A stretch of DNA of 64,000 nt from an uncultured Bacteroidota bacterium (GTDB lineage Bacteria > Bacteroidota > Bacteroidia > Flavobacteriales > Flavobacteriaceae). Location: the NCBI GenBank assembly GCA_903842575.1, contig CAIMMM010000127.1, forward strand, positions 30,106 to 94,105, given 5' to 3'. The notes under the pieces are model-generated. The model saw only the letters and a list, made by a program, of their open reading frames with translations. It did no database searches and was not told where the DNA came from. Made by a program: the position numbers and the translations under genes. Positions 36,544 to 44,117 of the stretch are shown piece by piece. The stretch's first letter is position 1, and the number at the start of each line of letters is the position of its first letter.

Positions 36544-37428
36544 ATGTCAAACAAAGTAGAAGTAAAAGAATTACTAGAAGCAGGTGTTCACTTCGGACAC
36601 ATGACTAGAAAATGGGATCCAAATATGGCTCCTTACATTTATATGGAGCGTAATGGTATTCACATTATCAATCTATATAAAACCGCAGCAAAAATTGAAG
36701 AAGCGAATGAAGCTTTAAGAAAAATTGCAGCATCCGGTAGAAAAATACTATTTGTAGCTACCAAAAAACAAGCAAAAGATATCGTTGCTGAAAAAGCAGC
36801 AGCTTGCAACATGCCATATATCACAGAAAGATGGCCTGGTGGAATGCTTACCAACTTCGTTACTATCCGTAAAGCCGTTAAAAAAATGGCTACTATTGAT
36901 AAAATGAAGAAAGACGGAACTTTCATGACTTTGTCAAAAAAAGAACGTCTTCAAGTAGATCGTCTTCGTGCTAAATTAGAAAAAAACTTAGGTTCAATCG
37001 CAGAAATGTCTAGACTACCTGCTGCATTGTTCGTAGTAGATATCAAAGCAGAACACATCGCAATAAAAGAAGCTCAGAAATTAAACATTCCAGTTTTTGC
37101 AATGGTGGATACCAATTCCGACCCAAGAGAGGTTGAGTATGTAATTCCATCTAATGATGATGCTTCTAAATCAATTGATAAAATTTTAACTTTAGTGACT
37201 GCTGCAATTGTAGACGGTTTATCCAACAGAAATGCTGATGGTAATCCTGAAGAAGTTACAGAAGAAACTACAGAAGAAACTGTTGCGGAAGTAGTAGCGG
37301 AAGCTGCTGCTCCAGAAGCTGTAGTTGAAGAAGTTACTGTTGCAGAAGAAGTTGCTGTCGAAACTGTAGAAGAAGTTGTAGCAGAGGTTACAGCTCCAGA
37401 AGCAGAAGAGACTAAAACAGAAGAGTAA
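36544..37428 (+). CDS. rpsB: 30S ribosomal protein S2 (uS2) with acidic C-terminal extension
   Basis: S2 is a late-assembling 30S protein. The core (about residues 1-230) is typical: ELLEAGVHFGHMTRKWDP, RWPGGMLTNFVTI and NIPVFAMVDTNSDP. Residues about 235-294 form an extra tail of Glu, Val, Ala and Thr in repeating acidic/hydrophobic units (EEVTEETTEETVAEVVAE and similar). Such a tail is not in E. coli S2 (241 residues). It is likely disordered or helical and its role is unknown. tsf follows, the classical rpsB-tsf pair. Confidence 0.97.
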   Translation: MSNKVEVKELLEAGVHFGHMTRKWDPNMAPYIYMERNGIHIINLYKTAAKIEEANEALRKIAASGRKILFVATKKQAKDIVAEKAAACNMPYITERWPGGMLTNFVTIRKAVKKMATIDKMKKDGTFMTLSKKERLQVDRLRAKLEKNLGSIAEMSRLPAALFVVDIKAEHIAIKEAQKLNIPVFAMVDTNSDPREVEYVIPSNDDASKSIDKILTLVTAAIVDGLSNRNADGNPEEVTEETTEETVAEVVAEAAAPEAVVEEVTVAEEVAVETVEEVVAEVTAPEAEETKTEE

Positions 37429-37438
37429 ATACTATTTA

Positions 37439-37500
37439 TAGTCGTTTTGATGGTGCGTGTTTACTTTTGTATGCATTTGCAACAAAACGACTAATTTTTT
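37439..37500 (+). terminator. terminator-like cruciform between rpsB and tsf
   Basis: TAGTCGTTTTG / CAAAACGACTA is an 11-bp perfect stem. Its loop contains a second hairpin (TGCGTG / TATGCA), and an ATTTTTT run follows. It should cause partial termination or mark an mRNA 3' end inside the rpsB-tsf unit; tsf starts 21 nt later. TACTTTTG in the loop could be a -7 box but has no good -33 partner. Confidence 0.75.
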
Positions 37501-37521
37501 AAACTTTAAATAATTGAAAAA

Positions 37522-38346
37522 ATGGCAACAATTACTGCTGCAGACGTAAATAAATTAAGAACAATCACTGGTGCTGGAATGATGGACTGCAAGAAAGCAC
37601 TTGTGGAATCGGATGGAGATTTTGATTTAGCAATTGAAAATCTTCGCAAAAAAGGACAAAAAGTTGCTGCAAACCGTTCGGATAGAGAATCTACTGAAGG
37701 TGCTGCAATTGCAATCGTTAATGCTGATAAAACCGCTGGTGTAGTAATCACATTAAATTGTGAAACCGACTTCGTTGGCATGAATGAAAGCTTCGTTAAA
37801 ATGGCTACTGAAATGGCTAATTTAGCATTGAACTATAAAACTAAAGAAGATTTTTTAGCCGCCGACTTCAATGGAATTACGGTTGCTGAAAAATTAATTG
37901 AACAAACAGGAGTTATTGGAGAAAAATTGGAGATCAGAACCTTCGAAAGATTAGAAGGTGCTTTTATCGGGTCTTACATTCACTCTGGAAACAAAATTGC
38001 AACTTTGGTATCTTTATCAGCTATTGTAACTGGTGGGGATGAAGCAGCAAGAAACGTAGCGATGCAAGCCGCAGCAATGAATCCAATTGCTTTAAACGAA
38101 GCTGGTGTTGATGCTGAAATCATTGAAAAAGAAATTGAAATCGCTAAAGATTTATTGCGTCAAGAAGGAAAACCTGAAGCGATGTTAGAAAATATTTCTA
38201 AAGGAAAAATTCAACGTTTTTACAAAGACAATACTTTAGTTAATCAAGATTATATTAAAGATAGCAGCATGAATGTTGCAAACTATATAAAATCTGTTGA
38301 TGCTAATTTGACTGTAACAGGTTTCAAAAGAGCAGCGTTAGGATAA
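37522..38346 (+). CDS. tsf: elongation factor Ts
   Basis: EF-Ts exchanges GDP for GTP on EF-Tu. The 274-residue protein has the N-terminal UBA-like domain VNKLRTITGAGMMDCKKAL, the TDFVGMN motif of the core and the C-terminal part KGKIQRFYKDNTLVNQDYIKD. The length is normal. It follows rpsB after a terminator-like structure, so its transcription is probably partly uncoupled from rpsB. Confidence 0.97.
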   Translation: MATITAADVNKLRTITGAGMMDCKKALVESDGDFDLAIENLRKKGQKVAANRSDRESTEGAAIAIVNADKTAGVVITLNCETDFVGMNESFVKMATEMANLALNYKTKEDFLAADFNGITVAEKLIEQTGVIGEKLEIRTFERLEGAFIGSYIHSGNKIATLVSLSAIVTGGDEAARNVAMQAAAMNPIALNEAGVDAEIIEKEIEIAKDLLRQEGKPEAMLENISKGKIQRFYKDNTLVNQDYIKDSSMNVANYIKSVDANLTVTGFKRAALG

Positions 38347-38380
38347 TATTTCAGAATTATAATTATTAATTCAACATAGT

Positions 38381-38414
38381 AAACGGCATTTCTTCATTGA
38401 AATGCCGTTTTTTA
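38381..38414 (+). terminator. terminator of tsf
   Basis: AAACGGCATTTC / GAAATGCCGTTT, 12-bp perfect stem with a 6-nt loop and a T run. It lies 34 bp after the tsf stop. Confidence 0.9.
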
Positions 38415-38551
38415 TTTTATCCAAAAAAAAGTAAATTTGAATAGTAGTTTCTTAAAGAAGTTGTGAGTTTCAAATTTAAATTTCATTGTCTTGACGCCAT
38501 TAAATTATCGGAATCATTCAATGATTGGAATACACAAACACCATAATAATT

Positions 38552-39112
38552 ATGCAAACAAAAATTCGATGCGCTTGGTGCGAAAAAGACAATTTATATC
38601 GCGATTATCATGATAATGAATGGGGGAATCCCATTTATGACGATGATAAACTGTTTGAATTTTTAGTATTGGAAACGTTTCAGGCGGGGTTGAGCTGGCA
38701 TATGATTCTCAAAAAAAGAGACAATTTGCGCAACGCATTCGCGCAATTTGATTATAAAAAAGTAGCGCAATTTGGAGAAGAAAAAGTGCAAGAATTACTT
38801 CAGGATGCTGGGATTATAAGAAATCAATTAAAAATAAGAGGCACTATTGCTAATGCTATTGCTTTTATCAAAGTACAAGAAGAGTTTGGCAGTTTCTCCA
38901 AATACATTTGGAATTTCACAGAGGGGAAACCCATTCATAACCATATAAAAAAGATGAGTGACGTTCCTTCTTCCACACCGCTTTCGGATACCATTAGTAA
39001 AGATTTAAAGAAACGAGGATTTAAATTTGTAGGCACCACTGTAGTTTATGCGCATATGCAGGCAACGGGAATGGTGAATGATCATGTGGCGGATTGTTGG
39101 AAAAGAAACTAG
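38552..39112 (+). CDS. tag: DNA-3-methyladenine glycosylase I
   Basis: Tag excises 3-methyladenine from alkylated DNA. The protein has the family core: RCAWCEKDNLYRDYHDNEWG with the Zn-ligand Cys and His, ETFQAGLSWHMILKKR with the base-binding pocket, and the C-terminal YAHMQATGMVNDHVADCW with the other zinc ligands. The ORF track starts at a TTG at 38525; I prefer the ATG at 38552, where similarity to the family begins (MQTKIRCAWC), giving 186 residues. It is monocistronic. Confidence 0.95.
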   Translation: MQTKIRCAWCEKDNLYRDYHDNEWGNPIYDDDKLFEFLVLETFQAGLSWHMILKKRDNLRNAFAQFDYKKVAQFGEEKVQELLQDAGIIRNQLKIRGTIANAIAFIKVQEEFGSFSKYIWNFTEGKPIHNHIKKMSDVPSSTPLSDTISKDLKKRGFKFVGTTVVYAHMQATGMVNDHVADCWKRN

Positions 39113-39232
39113 TTTTCAATCACAGTTTATCAGTTAGTTGTAAAATATAAAGGCAAACTATCAAAAAGACATTAGGATATTATAGCTTATTTATTGCACT
39201 ATAAAAGGTGGTGACTAAGACTATAACGGTGA

Positions 39233-39868
39233 CTAATCTTTCAAAATCCGCATAAAGCTTTCTCTAGAAATTTCAAATGCCCCCAAGCTTTCCAAATGGT
39301 CATTGTGAACCTGGCAATCCAAAAGTTTGTAATGGTTTTCTTTTAATTGTTGAACTAAAGTTACAAAGGCAACTTTACTCGCATTAGGAACAAGGGAAAA
39401 CATACTTTCTCCACAAAAAACATGTCCCAAATCCACGCCATACAATCCGCCAACTAATTGGCCGTTTTCCCAAACTTCTATAGATTTTGCAATTCCTAAA
39501 TTGTGAAGATTTGTATAGGCTTCAATAATTTCAGAAGATATCCATGTTCCTTCTTGCTCTTTTCGTTCCGTTTGCTGACAGTAGGCAATGACTTCTTTGA
39601 AATTTTCATTAAATGTAATGCTGAAAATATTCCTATTTAAAATATTCCTCATACTTTTAGAAACTTTATACGATGCAGGATAAACCACCATTCTTTCCGA
39701 TGGTGCCCACCAAAGTATTGGTTCATCGGGATTATACCAAGGAAATATGCCGCTATTGTAAGCTAAGATTAACCGCTCAATAGACAAGTCGCCACCAACT
39801 GCCAAAACCCCTTCAAAAGAGGCTTCTTCAACAGGTGGAAAATAAAGTTCTTTGGTTATAAAATACAT
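39233..39868 (-). CDS. aat: leucyl/phenylalanyl-tRNA--protein transferase
   Basis: Aat attaches Leu or Phe to N-terminal Arg/Lys of proteins, marking them for the ClpS/ClpAP N-end rule pathway. Conserved segments include GVLAVGGDLSIERLILAYNSGIFPWY, WWAPSERMVVYP and GGLYGVDLGHVFCGESMFS. The track opens with a TTG at 39895; the ATG at 39868 (MYFITKEL) is the more likely start, giving 211 residues. It lies downstream of the DUF3127 gene on the same strand. Confidence 0.95.
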   Translation of the reverse strand: MYFITKELYFPPVEEASFEGVLAVGGDLSIERLILAYNSGIFPWYNPDEPILWWAPSERMVVYPASYKVSKSMRNILNRNIFSITFNENFKEVIAYCQQTERKEQEGTWISSEIIEAYTNLHNLGIAKSIEVWENGQLVGGLYGVDLGHVFCGESMFSLVPNASKVAFVTLVQQLKENHYKLLDCQVHNDHLESLGAFEISRESFMRILKD

Positions 39869-39983
39869 TTTGTTACTCTCAAAATTCAATGGCAATAAAA
39901 AAAGAGTTCAGAAAAATGAGGTAATTACTGCTCTCAAATTTCTAAACTCTTTATGCTTTTCTTTCCTATTCTATTTTTTCTAA

Positions 39984-40364
39984 TTAGAAAGGCAAATCGT
40001 CGTGGTCTTCTTCTTTAAAATCTGTTGCTGGAGCAAAAGCTTCTGCTGCTGGAATTGGCGGCATTTGACCTGTTGCTTGAGCTTCAGCTTGTACTTTTCC
40101 AATTCTCCATCCTTGAATCGTATTGAAATATACCATTTCTCCTTGAGGATTTGTCCATTCTCTCCCTCTTAAGTTAATGTCAATTTTAACTGCATCACCC
40201 ACTTGATAATTATTCAATAAATCACATTTATCTTGAACAAATTGCACCAAAATGTGTTGTGGATATTGCTCATCTGTTGTAACTACAACATCTCTTTTTT
40301 TAAATCCTGATGTCCCCACTTCTTTTGTGGTGTCAATCATTTTAATTTTCCCTACTACTTCCAT
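39984..40364 (-). CDS. DUF3127 protein, probable SSB-like OB-fold protein
   Basis: This 126-residue protein (ATG at 40364 rather than the longer ORF) has a compact domain of about 95 residues and an Ala/Pro linker, and ends EEDHDDLPF. The domain matches DUF3127. Its pattern LLNNYQVGDAVKIDINLRG-REWTNPQGEMVYFNTIQGWRI lines up with the SSB OB-fold section KYLSKGDKIYIEGRIKSRQWQ seen in this window's own ssb, and the acidic DLPF tail copies the SSB C-terminal peptide (ENDLPF). It may be a second single-stranded-DNA-binding or SSB-partner-recruiting protein. The stop of the upstream flavin reductase is 2 bp away. Confidence 0.85.
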   Translation of the reverse strand: MEVVGKIKMIDTTKEVGTSGFKKRDVVVTTDEQYPQHILVQFVQDKCDLLNNYQVGDAVKIDINLRGREWTNPQGEMVYFNTIQGWRIGKVQAEAQATGQMPPIPAAEAFAPATDFKEEDHDDLPF

Positions 40365-40366
40365 AA

Positions 40367-41242
40367 TTATCGTTTTGCTAATAGTACTTTCCATGCCGAA
40401 AGTACTTCATTATTATTTAAATATTCTTTTGCTTTTAAATGAATTTTATTTTTGTCGTCAGAACTTAAAACTCCTTTTACAGCAAAATTTTGTTTTACAA
40501 ATATAGTAATTTCTTCTTCTATTGGCAATGCTGCTACATTTCCTAATTTCCCTAAATCATTCCCATTAAAAACGGCACTTTGCATAATAAAAGCAGGAAT
40601 TGCATCTACGCCAATACCAAGTGCCGTCAAAGGTTTTTCGACTTCAAACAGTCCTTGATTGGATCGAGAATACCAATTTCCTCCCAATCGAGAAACCAAA
40701 TCTATTTTATAGGGATCAATCATTCCATTCTCGTCCAAAATTGCTTCTTTGATATGAATTTTTACCACTTCACAAATAATCAAATTTCCGGCGCCTGCTT
40801 CATTTCCTAAGGCAATAATTTCATTAACTTCACATTCAAATTGCACCGGACTTTCTGCTACGCGATATGGCCTTACAATATCTGAAGGCAACATGGTTAA
40901 TCCCGATTTTAGAAATTCATTCACGCCATCGGCGTATTCCGTACTTGATAAGGAAGTTTGTTGCACAATGTCATAATTCACCACATTAATCACGACTTGC
41001 TTGGTTGCTTCGCAATTGATAAGTGTGTGTTTTATCGTGTTATTTCGAACTCTTCGCGCAGGCGAAAAAATCAAAATGGGTGGATTAGAACTGAATACAT
41101 TAAAAAAACTAAAGGGCGATAAATTGGGCTTGCCATTTTTGCCAATTGTACTAGCAAAAGCAATGGGCCTAGGAGCAACAGCACTTTGAAGATATCCTTG
41201 CAATTTTGCCGGAGTTAGTTCTTTGGGTTCAATACTAATCAT
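40367..41242 (-). CDS. flavin reductase-like FMN-binding protein
   Basis: This 291-residue protein belongs to the flavin-reductase split-barrel (FMN-binding) family. It has AVAPRPIAFASTIGKNGKPNLSPFSFFNVFSSNPP, the FMN phosphate-binding region, at about residues 17-51, then SPVQFECEVNEI. Such enzymes reduce flavin with NAD(P)H or bind FMN as redox proteins; the substrate is not readable. It is probably co-transcribed with the DUF3127 gene, 2 bp downstream. Confidence 0.88.
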   Translation of the reverse strand: MISIEPKELTPAKLQGYLQSAVAPRPIAFASTIGKNGKPNLSPFSFFNVFSSNPPILIFSPARRVRNNTIKHTLINCEATKQVVINVVNYDIVQQTSLSSTEYADGVNEFLKSGLTMLPSDIVRPYRVAESPVQFECEVNEIIALGNEAGAGNLIICEVVKIHIKEAILDENGMIDPYKIDLVSRLGGNWYSRSNQGLFEVEKPLTALGIGVDAIPAFIMQSAVFNGNDLGKLGNVAALPIEEEITIFVKQNFAVKGVLSSDDKNKIHLKAKEYLNNNEVLSAWKVLLAKR

Positions 41243-41434
41243 AATAATTTGGTCTCAATTTAGTTCAAAAGCATTGTGCTTTGAACTTCTAAATTTTTAT
41301 CGCAAATTAAAAAAATTTGCGAATTTTTAGTTTATTTTTTTTGCTTTCACACAAAAGTAACACCTTTAAAAATACTATTAGAATGGTTTTTACAAAATTT
41401 TCCAACTTTTCTCTATATTTATAAAAAATTAAAG

Positions 41435-42577
41435 ATGCAATTTTCCGAAAGAAGAAACCTTACGCGTTGGATTATCATTATGGCTTCATTTGTCATCGTG
41501 ATTTTAATTCTTTGGAATACTTATGCTTTTTTTCAAATTTTTAAAAATGAAGAACGCGTTAAAATGCAAAATTGGGCGTTGGCCCAAAAAAAAATCAATA
41601 GTGCTGATGCTGATGTTGATGTTGAACTTCCTTTTCAAATAATTCAAGAAGCTTCTATTCCCATAATAGTTACCGAAAAAGATTCGATAATTAACATGAA
41701 TAATATTGACAATGACATTATAAAAGACAAGGACAAATTAAATGCTTTTTTAAAAAAACTAAAAAGTCAAAATGATCCAATTATAATGCAAATTTCTGAA
41801 GGCAAAACACATAATTTATATTATGGTGATTCCTCGTTATTAAACAAATTAAAATATTATCCTATTGCATTAGTATTGATTATTATTTTATTTGGCGCAG
41901 TAGTTTATAACTATTATAAGAGTAGTAAAATGGCAACCCAAAACAAGCTTTGGGCTGGAATGGCAAAGGAAACTGCGCATCAAATTGGCACCCCATTATC
42001 GTCATTAATCGGATGGCTCGAAATTATGAAAGCAGATAATGTTGATGAAACTACCATTCGTGAAATTGAAAAAGACATCACTCGATTGCAAACAATAACA
42101 GATAGATTCTCAAAAATTGGCTCAGAGCCCGTTTTGGAAATGAAAAATATTGTGGGAGAAACCGAGCAGTCTTTTGAATATTTGAAGTCTCGATTTTCAA
42201 AACAAGTAGCTTTTTCTTTTAAAGGTCCAGATTTCCCAATCATGATATCCATCAACCCTATTCTTCACAGTTGGACCATAGAAAATTTGGTAAAAAATGC
42301 TATAGATGCTATGAAAGGAAGGGGGGGGATTTCTGTTGTAATTGAAAACGATGGGGATTTAGTAAAAATTAAAGTCTCTGACACAGGAAAAGGAATCCCT
42401 AAAAACCAATTCAAACGCATCTTCGAGCCTGGTTTTACAACCAAAAAAAGAGGTTGGGGATTGGGATTATCATTGACAAAAAGGATTGTTGAAGAATACC
42501 ACAAAGGCAAAATAAAAGTCCTGCATTCTGAAATAGGAAAAGGAACTACAATACAGGTAAGTTTTAAAAAAACTTAA
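41435..42577 (+). CDS. orphan membrane sensor histidine kinase
   Basis: This 380-residue kinase has two transmembrane helices (about 12-33 and 143-163) around a periplasmic loop of about 110 residues. A dimerisation domain follows with the H box AKETAHQIGTPLSSLIGWLE, then an HATPase with N box ENLVKNAIDAM, G1 VSDTGKGIP, F box FEPGFTTK and G2 WGLGLSLTKRIVEEYHKG. The H box has HQIGTPL in place of the common HELRTPL. No response regulator gene is adjacent. The signal is unknown. Confidence 0.92.
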   Translation: MQFSERRNLTRWIIIMASFVIVILILWNTYAFFQIFKNEERVKMQNWALAQKKINSADADVDVELPFQIIQEASIPIIVTEKDSIINMNNIDNDIIKDKDKLNAFLKKLKSQNDPIIMQISEGKTHNLYYGDSSLLNKLKYYPIALVLIIILFGAVVYNYYKSSKMATQNKLWAGMAKETAHQIGTPLSSLIGWLEIMKADNVDETTIREIEKDITRLQTITDRFSKIGSEPVLEMKNIVGETEQSFEYLKSRFSKQVAFSFKGPDFPIMISINPILHSWTIENLVKNAIDAMKGRGGISVVIENDGDLVKIKVSDTGKGIPKNQFKRIFEPGFTTKKRGWGLGLSLTKRIVEEYHKGKIKVLHSEIGKGTTIQVSFKKT

Positions 42578-42619
42578 AAACGTATTGGAATCCCAACAAA
42601 AAATACGAGATGTTTTGTT

Positions 42620-43009
42620 TTATAAATTAGATTGAATGGCATTAGCCAAAGCTTCAAATTCCTCTTTAGATAAGGAAACTTTATTTTGAAATCGCATCTC
42701 ATCCATTTCGTTTAATGGAATCAAATGCACATGCGTGTGGGGTACTTCAAGACCAATAACAGCAACGCCAACACGTTTGCAAGGCACTGTTTTTTCTAAT
42801 GCAATAGCAACCTTTCTTGAGAATTGCATCAAGCCTAAATACAAGTCTTCATCCATATCAAAAATCTTATTGATTTCCTGTTTGGGAACACAAAGCGTAT
42901 GACCTTTTGCATTTGGATTTACATCCAAAAACGCCAAATAGTTGTCGTCTTCTGCTATTTTGTAGCAAGGAATATCTCCGTTAATTATTTTAGTGAAAAT
43001 GCTGCTCAT
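42620..43009 (-). CDS. HIT family nucleotide-binding protein
   Basis: This 129-residue histidine-triad protein has the active-site motif HTHVHLIPL near its C-terminus and the N-terminal FTKIINGDIPCYKIAEDD. HIT (Hint-type) proteins hydrolyse AMP-N or AMP-S linked substrates such as adenosine phosphoramidates. It follows greA on the same strand after a 56-bp gap that contains a GC-rich palindrome. Confidence 0.93.
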   Translation of the reverse strand: MSSIFTKIINGDIPCYKIAEDDNYLAFLDVNPNAKGHTLCVPKQEINKIFDMDEDLYLGLMQFSRKVAIALEKTVPCKRVGVAVIGLEVPHTHVHLIPLNEMDEMRFQNKVSLSKEEFEALANAIQSNL

Positions 43010-43024
43010 ATAGCGTTTTTTTAA

Positions 43025-43056
43025 GCCCTGCGCCCGGGATGAAACGCTCAGGGTGA
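43025..43056. repeat. GC-rich palindromic element in the greA-HIT gap
   Basis: On the minus strand it reads GTCACCCTGAGCG...CGCAGGGC, with a stem CCCTG(A)GCG / CGCAGGG around an inner CCCGGG. GC content is far above the neighbouring DNA. It resembles the interspersed GTCACCCTGAGC-type palindromes I associate with flavobacterial intergenic DNA; only one copy is in this window. Confidence 0.5.
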
Positions 43057-43065
43057 CAAATAGAA

Positions 43066-43542
43066 TTAATCCCGAGAGATTTCTAAAACTTCAAATTTCA
43101 ATACACCATTAGGCACCGTGATTTCAGCTACTTGCCCAACCGACTTTCCAAGTAATCCTTTTCCTATCGGAGAACTTACCGAGATTTTTCCGGTTTTTAA
43201 ATCGGCTTCGCTTTCGGCAACCAAGGTGTATTTCATTTCCATGCCATTTGCTTGGTTCTTGATTTTCACATTTGATAAAACCAATGCTTTCGAAACATCC
43301 AATTGGGATTCGTCAATCAATCTTGCGTTAGAGTGCACTTCTTCCAATTTAGCAATTCGCATTTCCAACATACCCTGCGCCTCTTTGGCGGCATCATATT
43401 CTGCATTTTCAGATAAGTCTCCTTTATCTCTTGCTTCTGCTATATCTGCTGATGCTTTTGGACGCATTACGCTTTTCATATGGTCTAATTCTTCCCTAAG
43501 TTTTTTTAACCCTTCTGCTGTGTAATAAGATATTGTGCTCAT
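43066..43542 (-). CDS. greA: transcription elongation factor GreA
   Basis: GreA stimulates RNA polymerase to cleave backtracked RNA. The 158-residue protein has the coiled-coil N-terminal domain with the acidic tip ARDKGDLSENAEYDAAKEAQ and the C-terminal FKBP-like domain with SPIGKGLLGKSVGQVAEI. Length and motifs are normal. Its leader contains a terminator-like hairpin directly at the predicted transcription start. The HIT gene follows in the same direction. Confidence 0.96.
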   Translation of the reverse strand: MSTISYYTAEGLKKLREELDHMKSVMRPKASADIAEARDKGDLSENAEYDAAKEAQGMLEMRIAKLEEVHSNARLIDESQLDVSKALVLSNVKIKNQANGMEMKYTLVAESEADLKTGKISVSSPIGKGLLGKSVGQVAEITVPNGVLKFEVLEISRD

Positions 43543-43565
43543 TTTTCCCTCTTTTATATAAATAG

Positions 43566-43590
43566 AAAAAATCCCATCGCAACGGGATTT
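43566..43590 (-). promoter_or_regulatory. terminator-like hairpin at the 5' end of the greA mRNA (candidate attenuator)
   Basis: Read on the minus strand: AAATCCC-GTTGCGAT-GGGATTT with a T run. It begins about 2 nt after the predicted start site and ends 23 nt before the greA ATG. The neighbouring lipoprotein gene is divergent, so no gene needs a terminator here. It resembles greA attenuator arrangements known in E. coli (GraL), by analogy only. Confidence 0.65.
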
Positions 43591-43597
43591 CTTTTTT

Positions 43598-43626
43598 CAA
43601 AGATACTATTTTTTAATTTATTTCAA
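43598..43626 (-). promoter_or_regulatory. promoter of greA
   Basis: On the minus strand TTG, 18 nt, then TATCTTTG (TAnnTTTG). The expected start near 43592 lies at the foot of the hairpin. Confidence 0.7.
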
Positions 43627-43703
43627 TTTTGTTGCGCTACATTGCACATGTCAAAGTTAAATAAATTAATTTTGTTTCAACAAAGTAATCTAAATAATTT
43701 TTA

Positions 43704-44117
43704 ATGAAAAAATATTTTAGCTTTTTAATAATTTTAGCTTTTACAATAAGTTGTGACACTGGAAGTTTTAATAATAAAAATCCCTATTTACCCAATTATC
43801 CCGTTAATGTAATTATAAATTTGAGCTTGCCTCAATATAGTAATTTGCAATTTGCCAGCAATCATGTAGTGGTTTCAGGTGGTGTAAATGGAATTGTTGT
43901 TTTTAATACCGGGAGCGATTTCGTTGCTTTTGATTTAGCGTGTCCGAATCAGGCTTTAAGCGCATGTTCCACGATGACTATAAATGGGATAAACGCAACT
44001 TGTCCCTGTGACAATGCTGTTTACAGTTTGTTTTCTGGGCAAAGTCCAGGTCTTCAATACCCAATGAAACAATACCGTATTGACAATAGTGGAGGCACTT
44101 TGATTATTTATAATTAA
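43704..44117 (+). CDS. Rieske-like lipoprotein without His ligands
   Basis: This 137-residue lipoprotein (lipobox ending AFTISC) has a sequence reminiscent of a small Rieske-fold domain: DFVAFDLACPNQ...TINGINATCPCDNAVYSLFSG, then a terminal strand. A Rieske cluster needs CxH...CxxH; here the segments are ACPN and CPCD, so the His ligands are missing. It may be a cluster-free relative or bind metal through its Cys residues. The stop codon overlaps that of the convergent TonB receptor (TTAA). Confidence 0.7.
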   Translation: MKKYFSFLIILAFTISCDTGSFNNKNPYLPNYPVNVIINLSLPQYSNLQFASNHVVVSGGVNGIVVFNTGSDFVAFDLACPNQALSACSTMTINGINATCPCDNAVYSLFSGQSPGLQYPMKQYRIDNSGGTLIIYN

